NCBI RefSeq assembly: GCF_001787335.1
Contig: NZ_CP014674.1
Coordinates: 1,816,501-1,880,500 of the forward strand
Length of the DNA: 64,000 nucleotides
Source: Kozakia baliensis
Lineage (GTDB): Bacteria > Pseudomonadota > Alphaproteobacteria > Acetobacterales > Acetobacteraceae
Direction of reading: 5' to 3'
The notes below the pieces were generated by a model, which ran no database searches, was not told where the DNA came from, and saw only the letters and a program-made list of their open reading frames with translations. The position numbers and the translations under genes were made by a program. This document shows positions 18,708 through 27,302 of the stretch, one piece after another (positions within the stretch are counted from its first letter, which is position 1; each line of letters opens with the position of its first letter).

Positions 18708-20456
18708 TTAGCTGGCTGCGCGTGACTCTCTGCCACCTTGCGCATCCAAACGCGCCAAATCCTCACCGACGATTTTTACGCAAAGCGCCAACGACAATGC
18801 GCCTGCATCCGGGTGCCCTTTGCTGCGCTCGCCATGCGTGCGCGCGCGGCCCAAGCGCGGTAGCAATTCCTTGGTGGCATCGGCCGCCTTCTGCGCGGTT
18901 TCCGCTCCAGCGCGCCAAGCCTCGGCAATTGCGTGAGATGCGTTGAATTTTTCCTCCAAGACATCCACGAAAGGCACGAGCGCATCCACCAGCGTCTTGT
19001 CACCTGGCTTCGCCTTACCCAAACGCATGATGGCTTCCATCCCCAGCCGTGCGCCTTTGCTCAGATGATCGCCTGATGGTAGTGCATTATCGTCAAGCCC
19101 CGTGCTGAACGCACGCAATCCCGCGCCCCACAATGCGCCTGACGTTCCTCCAGCGCGATCCGCCCACGCATCCGCCGCTGCTGCCAGAACAGTAGACGGC
19201 CCGGCACCCGCTTGCGATGCCGTTTTCGCCGCCTTCGCCGCCGCAGCGGAGCCGCGCGTCATCCCCTGCCCATGATCGCCGTCTCCGGCAATGGCGTCGA
19301 TGTGTCCCAACTCGGCCTCGGCTTTGGCTAACGCTTCCGAGAGATGCGTCATCACCTCCGCAACACAAGCGCCACCACGGCGTCCTTCGGCGGAAGAGGC
19401 GCGCATATAGACGATTGGCGTCTCTGCCTCGATTTCCAAAATAGCTTCCGGTTCACCGACGATCTCGGCATGACGCAACGCCGCCGTGTCCACCGGTGCG
19501 CGCCAAAAACGCTCGAGTTCTTCGTCCAGCCATGTAATCGTCAACGAACAACCGGCCATATCGAGGCTCGTGACATATTCGCCAACCAGCGGCGCAATCA
19601 CGATTAACCCGGCTTCACGTAGCATCGGCTCCAAAACATCCCACAGAACGAACAATTCTTCCTGCTTCGTGCTACCCAAGCCGTTCAACATCACCGCCAC
19701 ACGCTTGCTGTTCGCTTCCGGCGCTTCCTTCAATAAACGGTCGCACAACATACGCGCCAAATCTTCAGGCGAAGGAATGTCTAGTTCCGCAATTCCAGGC
19801 TCGCCATGCACGCCCAGCCCGACCGCCATTTTGCGCTCCGGCACATGAAATAGCTTTTCGTGTTCACCCGGAATCGTACAGCCATCGAACGCCACACCGA
19901 ATGTCCGCGTCTGCCGGTTGGCGCGACGGCCGACTTCCTCGACCTCGTCCAAATCCAGTCCGGCCTCCGCCGCCGCGCCAACAATCTTGAAAACCGACAA
20001 ATCCCCGGCAATACCGCGCCGTTTCTCAATATCATCATTATTGGCGCTCGCCACGTCATCCGTCGTTGCCAAAAGACGGGTATCGATCCCATCGGCCCGC
20101 AAGCGCTCGGCCGCGATCCCGAAATTCAGAACGTCGCCAGCGTAATTTCCAAATCCGAGGATCACACCGCCGCCACGCTCGGCGCGCCGCGCCACGCTCT
20201 CGATTGCCTGGGTCGAAGGAGAAGCGAAAATATCTCCCGCCACCGCAGCGTCCGCAAAACCAGGGCCGACATATCCAGCGAACGCTGGGTAGTGCCCAGA
20301 TCCACCACCGACGACAACCGCGACCTTGCCCTCCTTGCCTTGGTGCATGCGCACTACACCGCCACGCACCATCCGTACTAAATCACGATGGATCAGGCTG
20401 TATCCATGCAAAGCGGAGGTCGCGAAATTCGAAGCGTCACCACAGATTTTTGTCAT
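18708..20456 (-). CDS. dihydroxyacetone kinase-type (DhaK-DhaL fusion) ketose kinase, probable erythrulose kinase
   Basis: ATP-dependent ketose kinase of 582 residues in one chain. The DhaK part (about 1-330) has GGGSGHYPAFAGYVG and the covalent-substrate His at about 217 (GLGVHGEPG). The DhaL part (about 365-580) has the metal/ATP motif GDGDHG (391-396) and GGTSGALWGAGL. Related proteins phosphorylate dihydroxyacetone or, in tetritol loci such as those of Mycobacterium smegmatis, D- or L-erythrulose (DerK/LerK). Together with the TIM-like and RpiB-like isomerases and the sugar ABC importer of the same operon, an erythrulose kinase role is the best inference. It is the last gene of that operon, 46 bases after the permease. 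The stereochemistry of the substrate cannot be read from sequence. Confidence 0.85.
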   Translation of the reverse strand: MTKICGDASNFATSALHGYSLIHRDLVRMVRGGVVRMHQGKEGKVAVVVGGGSGHYPAFAGYVGPGFADAAVAGDIFASPSTQAIESVARRAERGGGVILGFGNYAGDVLNFGIAAERLRADGIDTRLLATTDDVASANNDDIEKRRGIAGDLSVFKIVGAAAEAGLDLDEVEEVGRRANRQTRTFGVAFDGCTIPGEHEKLFHVPERKMAVGLGVHGEPGIAELDIPSPEDLARMLCDRLLKEAPEANSKRVAVMLNGLGSTKQEELFVLWDVLEPMLREAGLIVIAPLVGEYVTSLDMAGCSLTITWLDEELERFWRAPVDTAALRHAEIVGEPEAILEIEAETPIVYMRASSAEGRRGGACVAEVMTHLSEALAKAEAELGHIDAIAGDGDHGQGMTRGSAAAAKAAKTASQAGAGPSTVLAAAADAWADRAGGTSGALWGAGLRAFSTGLDDNALPSGDHLSKGARLGMEAIMRLGKAKPGDKTLVDALVPFVDVLEEKFNASHAIAEAWRAGAETAQKAADATKELLPRLGRARTHGERSKGHPDAGALSLALCVKIVGEDLARLDAQGGRESRAAS

Positions 20457-20502
20457 GAGTCTTTTCCCTCATTAATGAGTTGAAAATTCCAAACGGAAAT
20501 AT

Positions 20503-21519
20503 TCAGGCATCCCGACGCAAATACCGGCGTGTGATTGAGTCGAAGGAAATGGCGATCACCACGATCCCTCCGCTCACGATGGACTGCCAGTATGGGGAAA
20601 TGCCGAACAAAACGATGATGTTCTCGATAATGCCGATGATCACAGCGCCCATAACAGCGCCGACCGGACTACCCAGTCCGCCCGTCGTCGCAACGCCACC
20701 GATCACCGCCGCTGCAATCGGCGATAACACCCAAGTATCCCCGATCGAAGGTTGCGCCGTGCCCAAACGCGCCACCATGAGAATACCCGCTAGCGCCGAA
20801 AGAAAACCCGCAACACCGAAGGCGAATACTCGAATGGCATCCACACGAAGCCCCAGCATCCGCGCCGCTTCGCTATTGCTGCCGATAGCGTAAATATAGC
20901 GTCCAAGCGGCGTGCGAAACATGACGAACGCCACCACGGCCAAGCAAAAAGCCATAATCAGAAACGGCACCGGAAAGCCAAAAACGATACCACGCCCTAG
21001 AAAAGAAATATCCAACGGCACGCCTGTGATCGCAACACCCTTCGTCGCCACCAGATTGGCACCGCCATACACCCCAGCCATACCGATCGTCAGGACCAAG
21101 GAGTGTAAGCGCAATTGAGTAATCAATACGCCGTTCAGGACACCACATGCAGCGCCCATCAGGAGACACAGAGCCAGCGCTAACCACGGGTTCAGCCCCA
21201 TCTGGACCATCAATATCCCACCGACGACCCCAGATAGCCCGCCAATCGCACCGACGGACAAATCCAACTCGCCCAAAATCATCAGGATGGACTGCCCGAT
21301 CGTCACCAAACCGACGAACGCCAAAGCACGTGCAATGATTTTCATATTGAACGTGGTGAGAAAATGCGGCGAAAGCAGGCAGGAAACCGCGAAGATAATA
21401 ATCAACGCCGCCATCACGCCCCCTAAAGGGTTGGATACGACTTTCGCAAACAAATTCCGTATGGGCGGAATTTTAGGCGGTGTTGGCGGGGCGACCGGCA
21501 ATGTCGTCTCAAGCGGCAT
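20503..21519 (-). CDS. sugar ABC transporter permease, RbsC-like
   Basis: Inner-membrane permease of 338 residues with about ten hydrophobic segments and the family segments GQSILMILGELDLSVGAIGG, ATTGGLGSPVGAVMGAV and GRYIYAIGSNSEAARMLGL. It forms a homodimeric channel for a monosaccharide or polyol with the ATPase and binding protein just upstream. Its start overlaps the end of the ATPase gene by 11 bases, so translation is coupled. The N-terminus is a Pro-rich cytoplasmic tail. Confidence 0.93.
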   Translation of the reverse strand: MPLETTLPVAPPTPPKIPPIRNLFAKVVSNPLGGVMAALIIIFAVSCLLSPHFLTTFNMKIIARALAFVGLVTIGQSILMILGELDLSVGAIGGLSGVVGGILMVQMGLNPWLALALCLLMGAACGVLNGVLITQLRLHSLVLTIGMAGVYGGANLVATKGVAITGVPLDISFLGRGIVFGFPVPFLIMAFCLAVVAFVMFRTPLGRYIYAIGSNSEAARMLGLRVDAIRVFAFGVAGFLSALAGILMVARLGTAQPSIGDTWVLSPIAAAVIGGVATTGGLGSPVGAVMGAVIIGIIENIIVLFGISPYWQSIVSGGIVVIAISFDSITRRYLRRDA

Positions 21520-23014
21520 GATTCATCTCCTGAGCGCCGATGATCGCGCCTACGAGGGTATTGACGTCCGTTTCTGCCTGATCGAAGGAGCCGGTTATGT
21601 GTCCGTCATACATTGTGACGATGCGCGTTGCGCAGCGCTGCAACTCTGTCATTTCCGAAGAAACGAGAATGATTCCAACGCCTTGCTCGGCAAGCTCCTG
21701 CATGATGCGATAAATCTGGAATTTCGTACCGATATCGATGCCTTTGGTCGGTTCATCGAAAATCAGAATGCGCGGCTTGCGCGCCATGGCGCGACCGATA
21801 ATCGCCTTCTGCTGATTCCCGCCGGAAAGAAACATGATTTTTTTCGCCGCGGAAGACGTGCGGATATCGAATTTCCGGATCGTATCCGCCACGATATCGC
21901 GCTCTTTGGAAAAGGAAATAACGCCGGCGCGCGCCAATTTATCCATCACTGAAACGCCGATATTCTCTCGCACGCTCAATAATGGAAAGATACCGTGATG
22001 CTTTCTCTCCTCCGAGAGATACACCATGCCCATGGCGACAGCCCGATCCGTACGGCCGCGCGGGATATCTCTGCCGTTTATGGTGCAATGGCCGCCCGTC
22101 GCTTTGTGAAAGCCGAACATCGTCTGCATCACTTCGGAGCGTCCCGCCCCGACCAACCCGGCAAATCCCAAGATTTCTCCACGCCTGAGCGTAAAGGATA
22201 CATCGGAAAACCCTGGCCCGGAAAGATGCTCGACATTAAGCAGAATTTCTGGCGTGCCAAGGTAAGGATGCGGTTGAAACTGCTCATCCAACTGCACGGA
22301 ATTTCCAGACATGAGACGGATCAGTTCCGCTTCATGCATTTCCGCCATCGGATACGTTCCGACACTCCGGCCGTTTCGCAGCACCGTCACCGTATCGCCT
22401 AAGGAAAATATCTCATCCATCTTATGCGACACGAAGACCACGGCGCAGCCTTCGTCACGCAATGAACGAATGATTTTAAACAGATGATCGGTTTCGTTCG
22501 CGGTCAGCGAGGATGTCGGCTCATCGAGAATGAGGATTTTGAAATCTTCCTGACTCGCCGCGCGTGCGATTTGCAAAAGCTGCTGATTCGGAACACTGAT
22601 CTGCCCCACCAATTGGTCTGCACGCGCATGGATACCGAAGCGTTCGATCCATTTTTTCGCCTCGGATTGCATCGCCTTTTTGGATACGGTCATCCGTCCA
22701 AAGCCGGATTTGGCAAACGGCATGAACAAGTTTTCCGCCACCGTCATGGAAGAAAACAAGTTCAATTCCTGGGGCACATAGGCCACTCGGGAAAACAAGC
22801 TTCGATCGGCGAGCGCGTCCTGGCCCTCGATCGAAATCGTTCCCTCGTCAGGCGTCACAATTCCCGTCAGGGTTTTGATCAGGGTGGATTTCCCCGCGCC
22901 GTTTTCTCCAGCCAGGACGTGCACCTTCCCCGGCTCAAGCGACAAATTCACATGATCCAGCGCCACGACGCCGGGATAGGATTTGCGAATATTTTCAACC
23001 TGGAGAACCGTCAT
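21509..23014 (-). CDS. sugar ABC transporter ATP-binding protein, RbsA-like (two ABC domains)
   Basis: Double-domain ATPase of about 501 residues. The first domain has Walker A GENGAGKST and a Walker B LILDEPTSS. The second has a degenerate nucleotide loop (GLVGAGRSEVMQ), the signature LSGGNQQKAIIGRAMA and LIFDEPTKGIDIGTK. This is the RbsA/XylG arrangement for sugar importers. The start at 23014 (MTVLQVENIRKSYPG) has GGAGAAAGACC just upstream; a longer frame exists but has no family resemblance. It lies 16 bases after the binding-protein gene and overlaps the permease. Confidence 0.93.
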   Translation of the reverse strand: MTVLQVENIRKSYPGVVALDHVNLSLEPGKVHVLAGENGAGKSTLIKTLTGIVTPDEGTISIEGQDALADRSLFSRVAYVPQELNLFSSMTVAENLFMPFAKSGFGRMTVSKKAMQSEAKKWIERFGIHARADQLVGQISVPNQQLLQIARAASQEDFKILILDEPTSSLTANETDHLFKIIRSLRDEGCAVVFVSHKMDEIFSLGDTVTVLRNGRSVGTYPMAEMHEAELIRLMSGNSVQLDEQFQPHPYLGTPEILLNVEHLSGPGFSDVSFTLRRGEILGFAGLVGAGRSEVMQTMFGFHKATGGHCTINGRDIPRGRTDRAVAMGMVYLSEERKHHGIFPLLSVRENIGVSVMDKLARAGVISFSKERDIVADTIRKFDIRTSSAAKKIMFLSGGNQQKAIIGRAMARKPRILIFDEPTKGIDIGTKFQIYRIMQELAEQGVGIILVSSEMTELQRCATRIVTMYDGHITGSFDQAETDVNTLVGAIIGAQEMNHAA

Positions 23015-23030
23015 GGTCTTTCTCCAAAAC

Positions 23031-23951
23031 TCAGAGCGTCTGCTTCGTGATAAGATCGATGCCGGTATCGATATATTTAGGTGTTTTCTGCCCAATCGCC
23101 TGTTGCCAGGCTGAAATTACCGACCAATAACCCTGCATCTCCGGACGGCTGGAAGCGGAGGATTCTGCAACACCTTCTTTAATGAGCTGAATCATATCGT
23201 TCAGGTTATCGAGGCCTACTTCCTGAACCTTCCCGGTCTTTCCGCTTTCACGGATCGCTTGGCCGATCCCGACCGGCCCTGCGGCGTCGCAAGCTACCCA
23301 TCCGGCCAAATTAGGATGTGCCTGCATGATGGCCGAAGCCTGTTTCTGGCCTGTTTCGATACTATCGTTATCGATACCGGTCGCCACGACCTTGATGTCT
23401 TTGTATTTTGCGAAAACCGCCTGCTCGCATTTAGCGCGGATGGCATGATTAGGCGCTGTCGGCACCCCCATCATGATCGCAACTTCACCCTTGTTATTGA
23501 TGAGTTTCGCCAGACGTTCGGCCGCCATCGTCCCCTGTTGGCAAAAATCCGCGCCGACCGCGGTAATATTCATGCCTTCCGGAGCGACGGAGTCGAAAAT
23601 CGTCATCGGCACCTTTTCGTCGACGGCCTCTTCCATCGTCGCCCGGTTACCCTTTTCATCCAACAAGTCCAGAATGAGGCCATCGGGGTGTGTTGAAATC
23701 GCACGCTCGATAATATCGTTTTGCGAGGAGACATCCGCCGCCTGTGGCGCGCGATATTCGACTGAAATCTGCCGTCCTGTGATCTTGCTCAACGATACCG
23801 CCGCTTCCTGAGCGCCTGAATTGACCTTATCGAACCATGGATGGACAACTTTTGGGATCAACACGAAGCGCAAAGGCGCATTACTATCCGCCGCGTGAGC
23901 AGCTACAGGTGCGCCTACCAGAAGCGCCGTAAGAAAAAGTGCCGATTTCAT
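23031..23951 (-). CDS. sugar ABC transporter substrate-binding protein (periplasmic binding protein type I)
   Basis: Exported solute receptor of about 306 residues. A signal peptide (MKSALFLTALLVGAPVAAHA) is followed by a ribose-binding-type fold: LRFVLIPKVVHPWFDKVNSG, DGLILDLLDEKG, GVPTAPNHAIRAKC and AGWVACDAAGPVGIGQA. A start nine codons upstream exists, but MKSALF gives a normal leader. The ligand is unknown; the operon predicts a C4 ketose or polyol. The gene begins just after, and in the same direction as, the RpiB-like gene. Confidence 0.9.
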   Translation of the reverse strand: MKSALFLTALLVGAPVAAHAADSNAPLRFVLIPKVVHPWFDKVNSGAQEAAVSLSKITGRQISVEYRAPQAADVSSQNDIIERAISTHPDGLILDLLDEKGNRATMEEAVDEKVPMTIFDSVAPEGMNITAVGADFCQQGTMAAERLAKLINNKGEVAIMMGVPTAPNHAIRAKCEQAVFAKYKDIKVVATGIDNDSIETGQKQASAIMQAHPNLAGWVACDAAGPVGIGQAIRESGKTGKVQEVGLDNLNDMIQLIKEGVAESSASSRPEMQGYWSVISAWQQAIGQKTPKYIDTGIDLITKQTL

Positions 23952-23971
23952 TCTATTGGTTCTTTCGAAAA

Positions 23972-24451
23972 TCAGCATGCCGTCGCAGGCTTGGAGTGTT
24001 CGGAATATTTCTTTCCAAGCGCATCAATACCCGCCACATTCTTCGCCGATGGGCTGGCCGGGTCGAAACTTTGCGCCAGCCAGGCATCGGCGATCGTTTT
24101 CGCTACTTCAGCCCCAATGACGCGCGACCCCATGGTTATAATATGCGCATTGTTGGAAAGCGCCGCACGTTCCGCAGAATAAGTGTCATGCGTCAGCGCA
24201 GCGCGTATGCCAGGGATTTTATTGGCGGAGATACAGACACCGATGCCTGTGCCGCAGCATAAAATACCGCGGTCGTAATCTCCCGATAAAACCGAAAGCC
24301 CCACGCGTTCGCTGAGTTCGGAGTATAATTCCGGATGCTGATCCGTCGGATGAGACAGATCCGCCACCTCATGGCCTTTCTTTTTCAGATGCTCGACGAT
24401 CGTTTTCGCCAAGCCTTCTCCGGCGCTATCGCCGCCAACTGCAATACGCAT
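23972..24451 (-). CDS. RpiB/LacAB-type sugar-phosphate isomerase, probable D-erythrulose 4-phosphate isomerase
   Basis: Aldose-ketose isomerase of 159 residues. It has the active-site Cys loop [17 protein letters not shown] and the [14 protein letters not shown] and [13 protein letters not shown] segments of the RpiB family. RpiB proper interconverts ribose 5- and ribulose 5-phosphate, but in tetritol loci a paralogue (DerI/EryI) converts a tetrulose 4-phosphate to erythrose 4-phosphate. The placement between the DeoR gene and the binding protein, with a TIM-like gene two genes upstream, favours that role. The reaction is inferred. Confidence 0.85.
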   Translation of the reverse strand: MRIAVGGDSAGEGLAKTIVEHLKKKGHEVADLSHPTDQHPELYSELSERVGLSVLSGDYDRGILCCGTGIGVCISANKIPGIRAALTHDTYSAERAALSNNAHIITMGSRVIGAEVAKTIADAWLAQSFDPASPSAKNVAGIDALGKKYSEHSKPATAC

Positions 24452-24466
24452 GATGTATCCCTCTTT

Positions 24467-25297
24467 TCAGGCAGCCTCTTCCGTGCGTTCAACAACGCTT
24501 TCCGGACTTAGTGCAGCTATTTTCAGATTGATCCCGGCATCCAGTATCTTGGATTTTATGACTGGATCGATTTTGGAATCAGTGATGACGAGGTCGAACT
24601 CGCTCAAATCGGCCAAGCGATTGAGCGCGCTCATTCCAAACTTTGTGCTATTGACCATCAAGACGCGCCGATCGACGATTTTCATCAACGCGTGCTTGGC
24701 TTTTACGATATCTTGTTCCTGATGATACGTCGTCAGCCCATGAATGGCGGACACCGACATGAACAAAGTATTCGCGCGCAACGCCTGGATGGATTGCTCG
24801 CACAAAATACCGAAGAACGCATCGAAGGTCGGATTATACCGCCCCCCCAGAGACACAAGATTGATATCACGTACACCAGCAAGCGTGGTGGCGATACCCA
24901 AGCTGTTCGTCATGACCGTAAGCGAGCCGATATGCAGCAAATTGGACGCTAGAAAACGAGCCGTCGTTGAATCGTCCAAAGCAATGATCTGCCCTGGTTC
25001 GATCAACTGCGCGGCCATCGCAGCGATGGCTTTTTTCTCATGCGATGCCCGGCGAGAACGATGCAGAACGCTACTTTCAACGATACCGTTCGACAGAGTC
25101 GTAACACCACCATGAATCTTGCGCACAAAACCCTGTTCGGCCAGAGCGTGAAGATCACGGTGCACCGTCATACGGCTCGTAGAGAAACGCTCCACCAACT
25201 CATCGATTTGCGCGCCACCGTGCTCGATGACGTAATCGAGAAGTTCTCGCCGCCGCGCTGAGACAGCTTTGCTTTCCGGCATCGTCACATCGGTCAT
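24467..25297 (-). CDS. DeoR-family transcriptional regulator 1 (tetritol locus)
   Basis: Repressor of about 276 residues. The N-terminal winged helix-turn-helix reads RRELLDYVIEHGGAQIDELVERFSTSRMTVHRDLHAL and ends KIHGGV. The C-terminal sugar-phosphate sensor domain has IALDDSTTARFLA, SLGGRYNPTFDAFFG and VMVNSTKFGMSAL, the usual DeoR ligand segments. The ATG at 25297 overlaps the TIM-like gene stop as ATGA, so it is made from the same transcript it probably controls. A second DeoR protein (30934-31752) is recognisably similar, including the shared NAFFG/DAFFG segment, so the two may sense related sugar phosphates. Confidence 0.9.
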   Translation of the reverse strand: MTDVTMPESKAVSARRRELLDYVIEHGGAQIDELVERFSTSRMTVHRDLHALAEQGFVRKIHGGVTTLSNGIVESSVLHRSRRASHEKKAIAAMAAQLIEPGQIIALDDSTTARFLASNLLHIGSLTVMTNSLGIATTLAGVRDINLVSLGGRYNPTFDAFFGILCEQSIQALRANTLFMSVSAIHGLTTYHQEQDIVKAKHALMKIVDRRVLMVNSTKFGMSALNRLADLSEFDLVITDSKIDPVIKSKILDAGINLKIAALSPESVVERTEEAA

Positions 25298-26058
25298 GTC
25301 GCGATGCTCTCGATAATCGCTTTGAACCCAGCAACAGGCCACGCCGCACGACCGACGAACACGCCATCGACATCCGGCAACGCCGCATAGTGAGGCGCAT
25401 TTTCTAAATTGACGCTTCCTCCGTAAAGAACGGGGATACGCTCGGCCGTCTCTTCTCCGGCAAGTTCGATCAGCGTTTGACGAACCTGCTCATGACAATT
25501 CTGAACGAAATCCGCTTCTGCCGGGCGTCCTTTTTCCCCGATCGCCCAGACAGGTTCATAAGCTAAGAGTATATTCTCGAATTCATGCGCTTTGACGCCA
25601 TGAAGCGCGATTTTGACCTGACGCGCCAAAACCTCATTCGTGACATTGAACGCATATTCTTCTTGTGTATCACCGATACAGATCAGCGGTTTCAGGCCAT
25701 ATTTCAACGCCGCCAGAACTTTCAGATTGACTGTCTGATCGGTCTCTCCAAAATAAGTGCGCCGCTCGGAGTGGCCAAGTTCGACCAAAGCGGCGCCGCA
25801 TTCCTTCACCATTGGCGGGGAAACTTCTCCGGTCCACGCACCCTCGTTTTCCCAGTGCATATTTTGCGCACCGACGAGAATATTTTTGTCACGCAAAATG
25901 GAGCATACATCCTTCAAGGATGTGAAAGGAGGAACGACAAAAGGCTGCACATGAGGCGGTATCGACAATTCCGCTAACGCGCGCGCCGCTACCACTGCTT
26001 CAGCCGGTCCCTTATTCATTTTCCAACTGGTGCCGACCCAAGCGGTGCGTCGCCCCAT
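25294..26058 (-). CDS. triose-phosphate-isomerase-like protein, probable L-erythrulose 1-phosphate isomerase
   Basis: TIM-barrel isomerase of 254 residues that keeps the catalytic set: Lys in TSWKMNK, His in LGHSERRTYFGE and Glu in LAYEPVWAIGE, plus the phosphate-binding GGSVNLEN and GVFVGRAAW. It is diverged from central TpiA in several loops (VPPFTSLKDV, GAQNMHWENEGAWTGE), like the TpiA2/LerI proteins of erythritol and threitol pathways, which isomerise a tetrulose phosphate. It is the first gene of the importer operon and lies after a terminator that ends the kinase/dehydrogenase operon. Role by context. Confidence 0.85.
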   Translation of the reverse strand: MGRRTAWVGTSWKMNKGPAEAVVAARALAELSIPPHVQPFVVPPFTSLKDVCSILRDKNILVGAQNMHWENEGAWTGEVSPPMVKECGAALVELGHSERRTYFGETDQTVNLKVLAALKYGLKPLICIGDTQEEYAFNVTNEVLARQVKIALHGVKAHEFENILLAYEPVWAIGEKGRPAEADFVQNCHEQVRQTLIELAGEETAERIPVLYGGSVNLENAPHYAALPDVDGVFVGRAAWPVAGFKAIIESIAT

Positions 26059-26160
26059 GATCGTTCTCCCATTTGTTCCGTTTCGACGAATCGAAACTCA
26101 ATAATGAGATTTATCGCACATAGTTTAGGTATTATCCCAAAACTATATCAGTTTTTTCGT

Positions 26161-26185
26161 TCACATTGATATGATCATCACATAT
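26161..26185. promoter_or_regulatory. candidate operator upstream of the TIM-like gene
   Basis: TCACAT occurs twice (26161 and 26179), 18 bases apart, around an ATGATCAT palindrome, about 100 bases upstream of the operon start. The half site ATCACATA is also found in the palindrome at 30667-30686 upstream of the kinase, so one DeoR protein may bind both. Pattern only. Confidence 0.35.
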
Positions 26186-26242
26186 TTTGAAATATCCTGT
26201 TTTCAGGAAAAGAAAAATCAGCGAAAATAATGGCTTAAAAAC

Positions 26243-26277
26243 GGAAAAGGAGCGCACCAAAGAAAGCGCTCCTTTTC
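26243..26277 (-). terminator. terminator of the kinase-dehydrogenase-aldolase operon
   Basis: AAAAGGAGCGC and GCGCTCCTTTT form an 11-bp stem with a 10-base loop; on the reverse strand it is followed by CCTTTTCCGTTTTT. It lies 48 bases after the aldolase-like stop codon and separates the two operons of the tetritol locus. Confidence 0.85.
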
Positions 26278-26323
26278 ACAAACATAACATCTCTGTGGGA
26301 TTTTTTTTTTGCTCCAGGCCCCG

Positions 26324-27286
26324 TTACTGGAGAACCGGATCAGTAATTTGCAAATCCACTTCGCTTCTGTAAAGCGCCCCACCCAAACGGCGCGCCAATC
26401 CATCGTGATAGAAATGTGTCGCTTCTAACGGGCTCAGTTCGCCATCCGTCACAAGGCGCATTGCTTGCACCAATAAAAGCGAATCTTCCGCATCGACTAT
26501 TTTGCGTCCGAACAATGCTGCACGTGCACCGCATCGTTGAGCTTGCGCTAATAGCTCGAAGCAATCGCGCGTGGTGCCGCTGCTGCCCCCCATAATCCCC
26601 ACCACCATCTTTGGATCATAGGCACAAAGCTCACTTAAAGCGTCCTGCCCATTAAACGCGACCTTCAAAAAGGCAGGACGCTCCTCCCGGCGTAAACCCG
26701 CCAAGCCACGCGCAATCATATCATTGACGAAAAAACCCGCATCTTCACGCGCAATCCGCCCTTCATTCGGGTTAAACACTTCAAGAAAATAGGAAAACCC
26801 ACACTCCAACGCTTCTTCGCGAAAAATTTTAAAGTGCTCCAATGTGCGCACGTCATGTTCTGCGTCACCATTGAACGTCATGGAATACAGCCCTAGGCCT
26901 GCCTGCGCGCGTGCCAAAGATGCTGAGCGAAAAGGAATAGAGTGTTGGATAGAATAAGAGGCGTTCCGCCCACGCCATAAATCGCTCGTATCGTTCGCGC
27001 GGATGGCAGGCTGAATGTTGCTTCCGGAAAAAACGCCTTCATCCAAAAGCTTTTCAAGGTTGGAGGCGGAAACCAGCATGATATCGACGATATCCTGCCG
27101 GACCACAGCCTTGATATCTTCTAGATAATCCGCGCGCGCCCGGTATCCTGGTAGCCCATCACGCCGCGCGCCCATGGCGCTAATGCCACCCGCCATATCG
27201 GCATCTTTGGCGTCGGCAAGAATGAAATCGCGCCGCGTATCCACTCCCGACCGCATACGCGCGATTTTTTCTCCATAACGGCTCAT
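26324..27286 (-). CDS. class I aldolase-like TIM-barrel protein of unknown substrate
   Basis: A product of about 320 residues starting MSRYGEKIARMRSG, with AAGGA a few bases before the ATG at 27286. I cannot match it to a named enzyme, but it looks like a class I aldolase-type barrel: conserved basic/acid lines GFSYFLEVFNP and AFLKVAFNGQDAL (a Lys placed like a Schiff-base Lys), then VVGIMGGSSGTTRDCFELL, a Gly/Ser loop suited to binding a phosphate, and AALFGRKIVDAEDSL. It sits 16 bases after the FAD dehydrogenase, as third gene of the kinase operon. Possible roles are cleavage or isomerisation of a tetrose or tetrulose phosphate; function not established. Confidence 0.6.
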   Translation of the reverse strand: MSRYGEKIARMRSGVDTRRDFILADAKDADMAGGISAMGARRDGLPGYRARADYLEDIKAVVRQDIVDIMLVSASNLEKLLDEGVFSGSNIQPAIRANDTSDLWRGRNASYSIQHSIPFRSASLARAQAGLGLYSMTFNGDAEHDVRTLEHFKIFREEALECGFSYFLEVFNPNEGRIAREDAGFFVNDMIARGLAGLRREERPAFLKVAFNGQDALSELCAYDPKMVVGIMGGSSGTTRDCFELLAQAQRCGARAALFGRKIVDAEDSLLLVQAMRLVTDGELSPLEATHFYHDGLARRLGGALYRSEVDLQITDPVLQ

Positions 27287-27302
27287 CAAACTTTCCTTGG
27301 AT

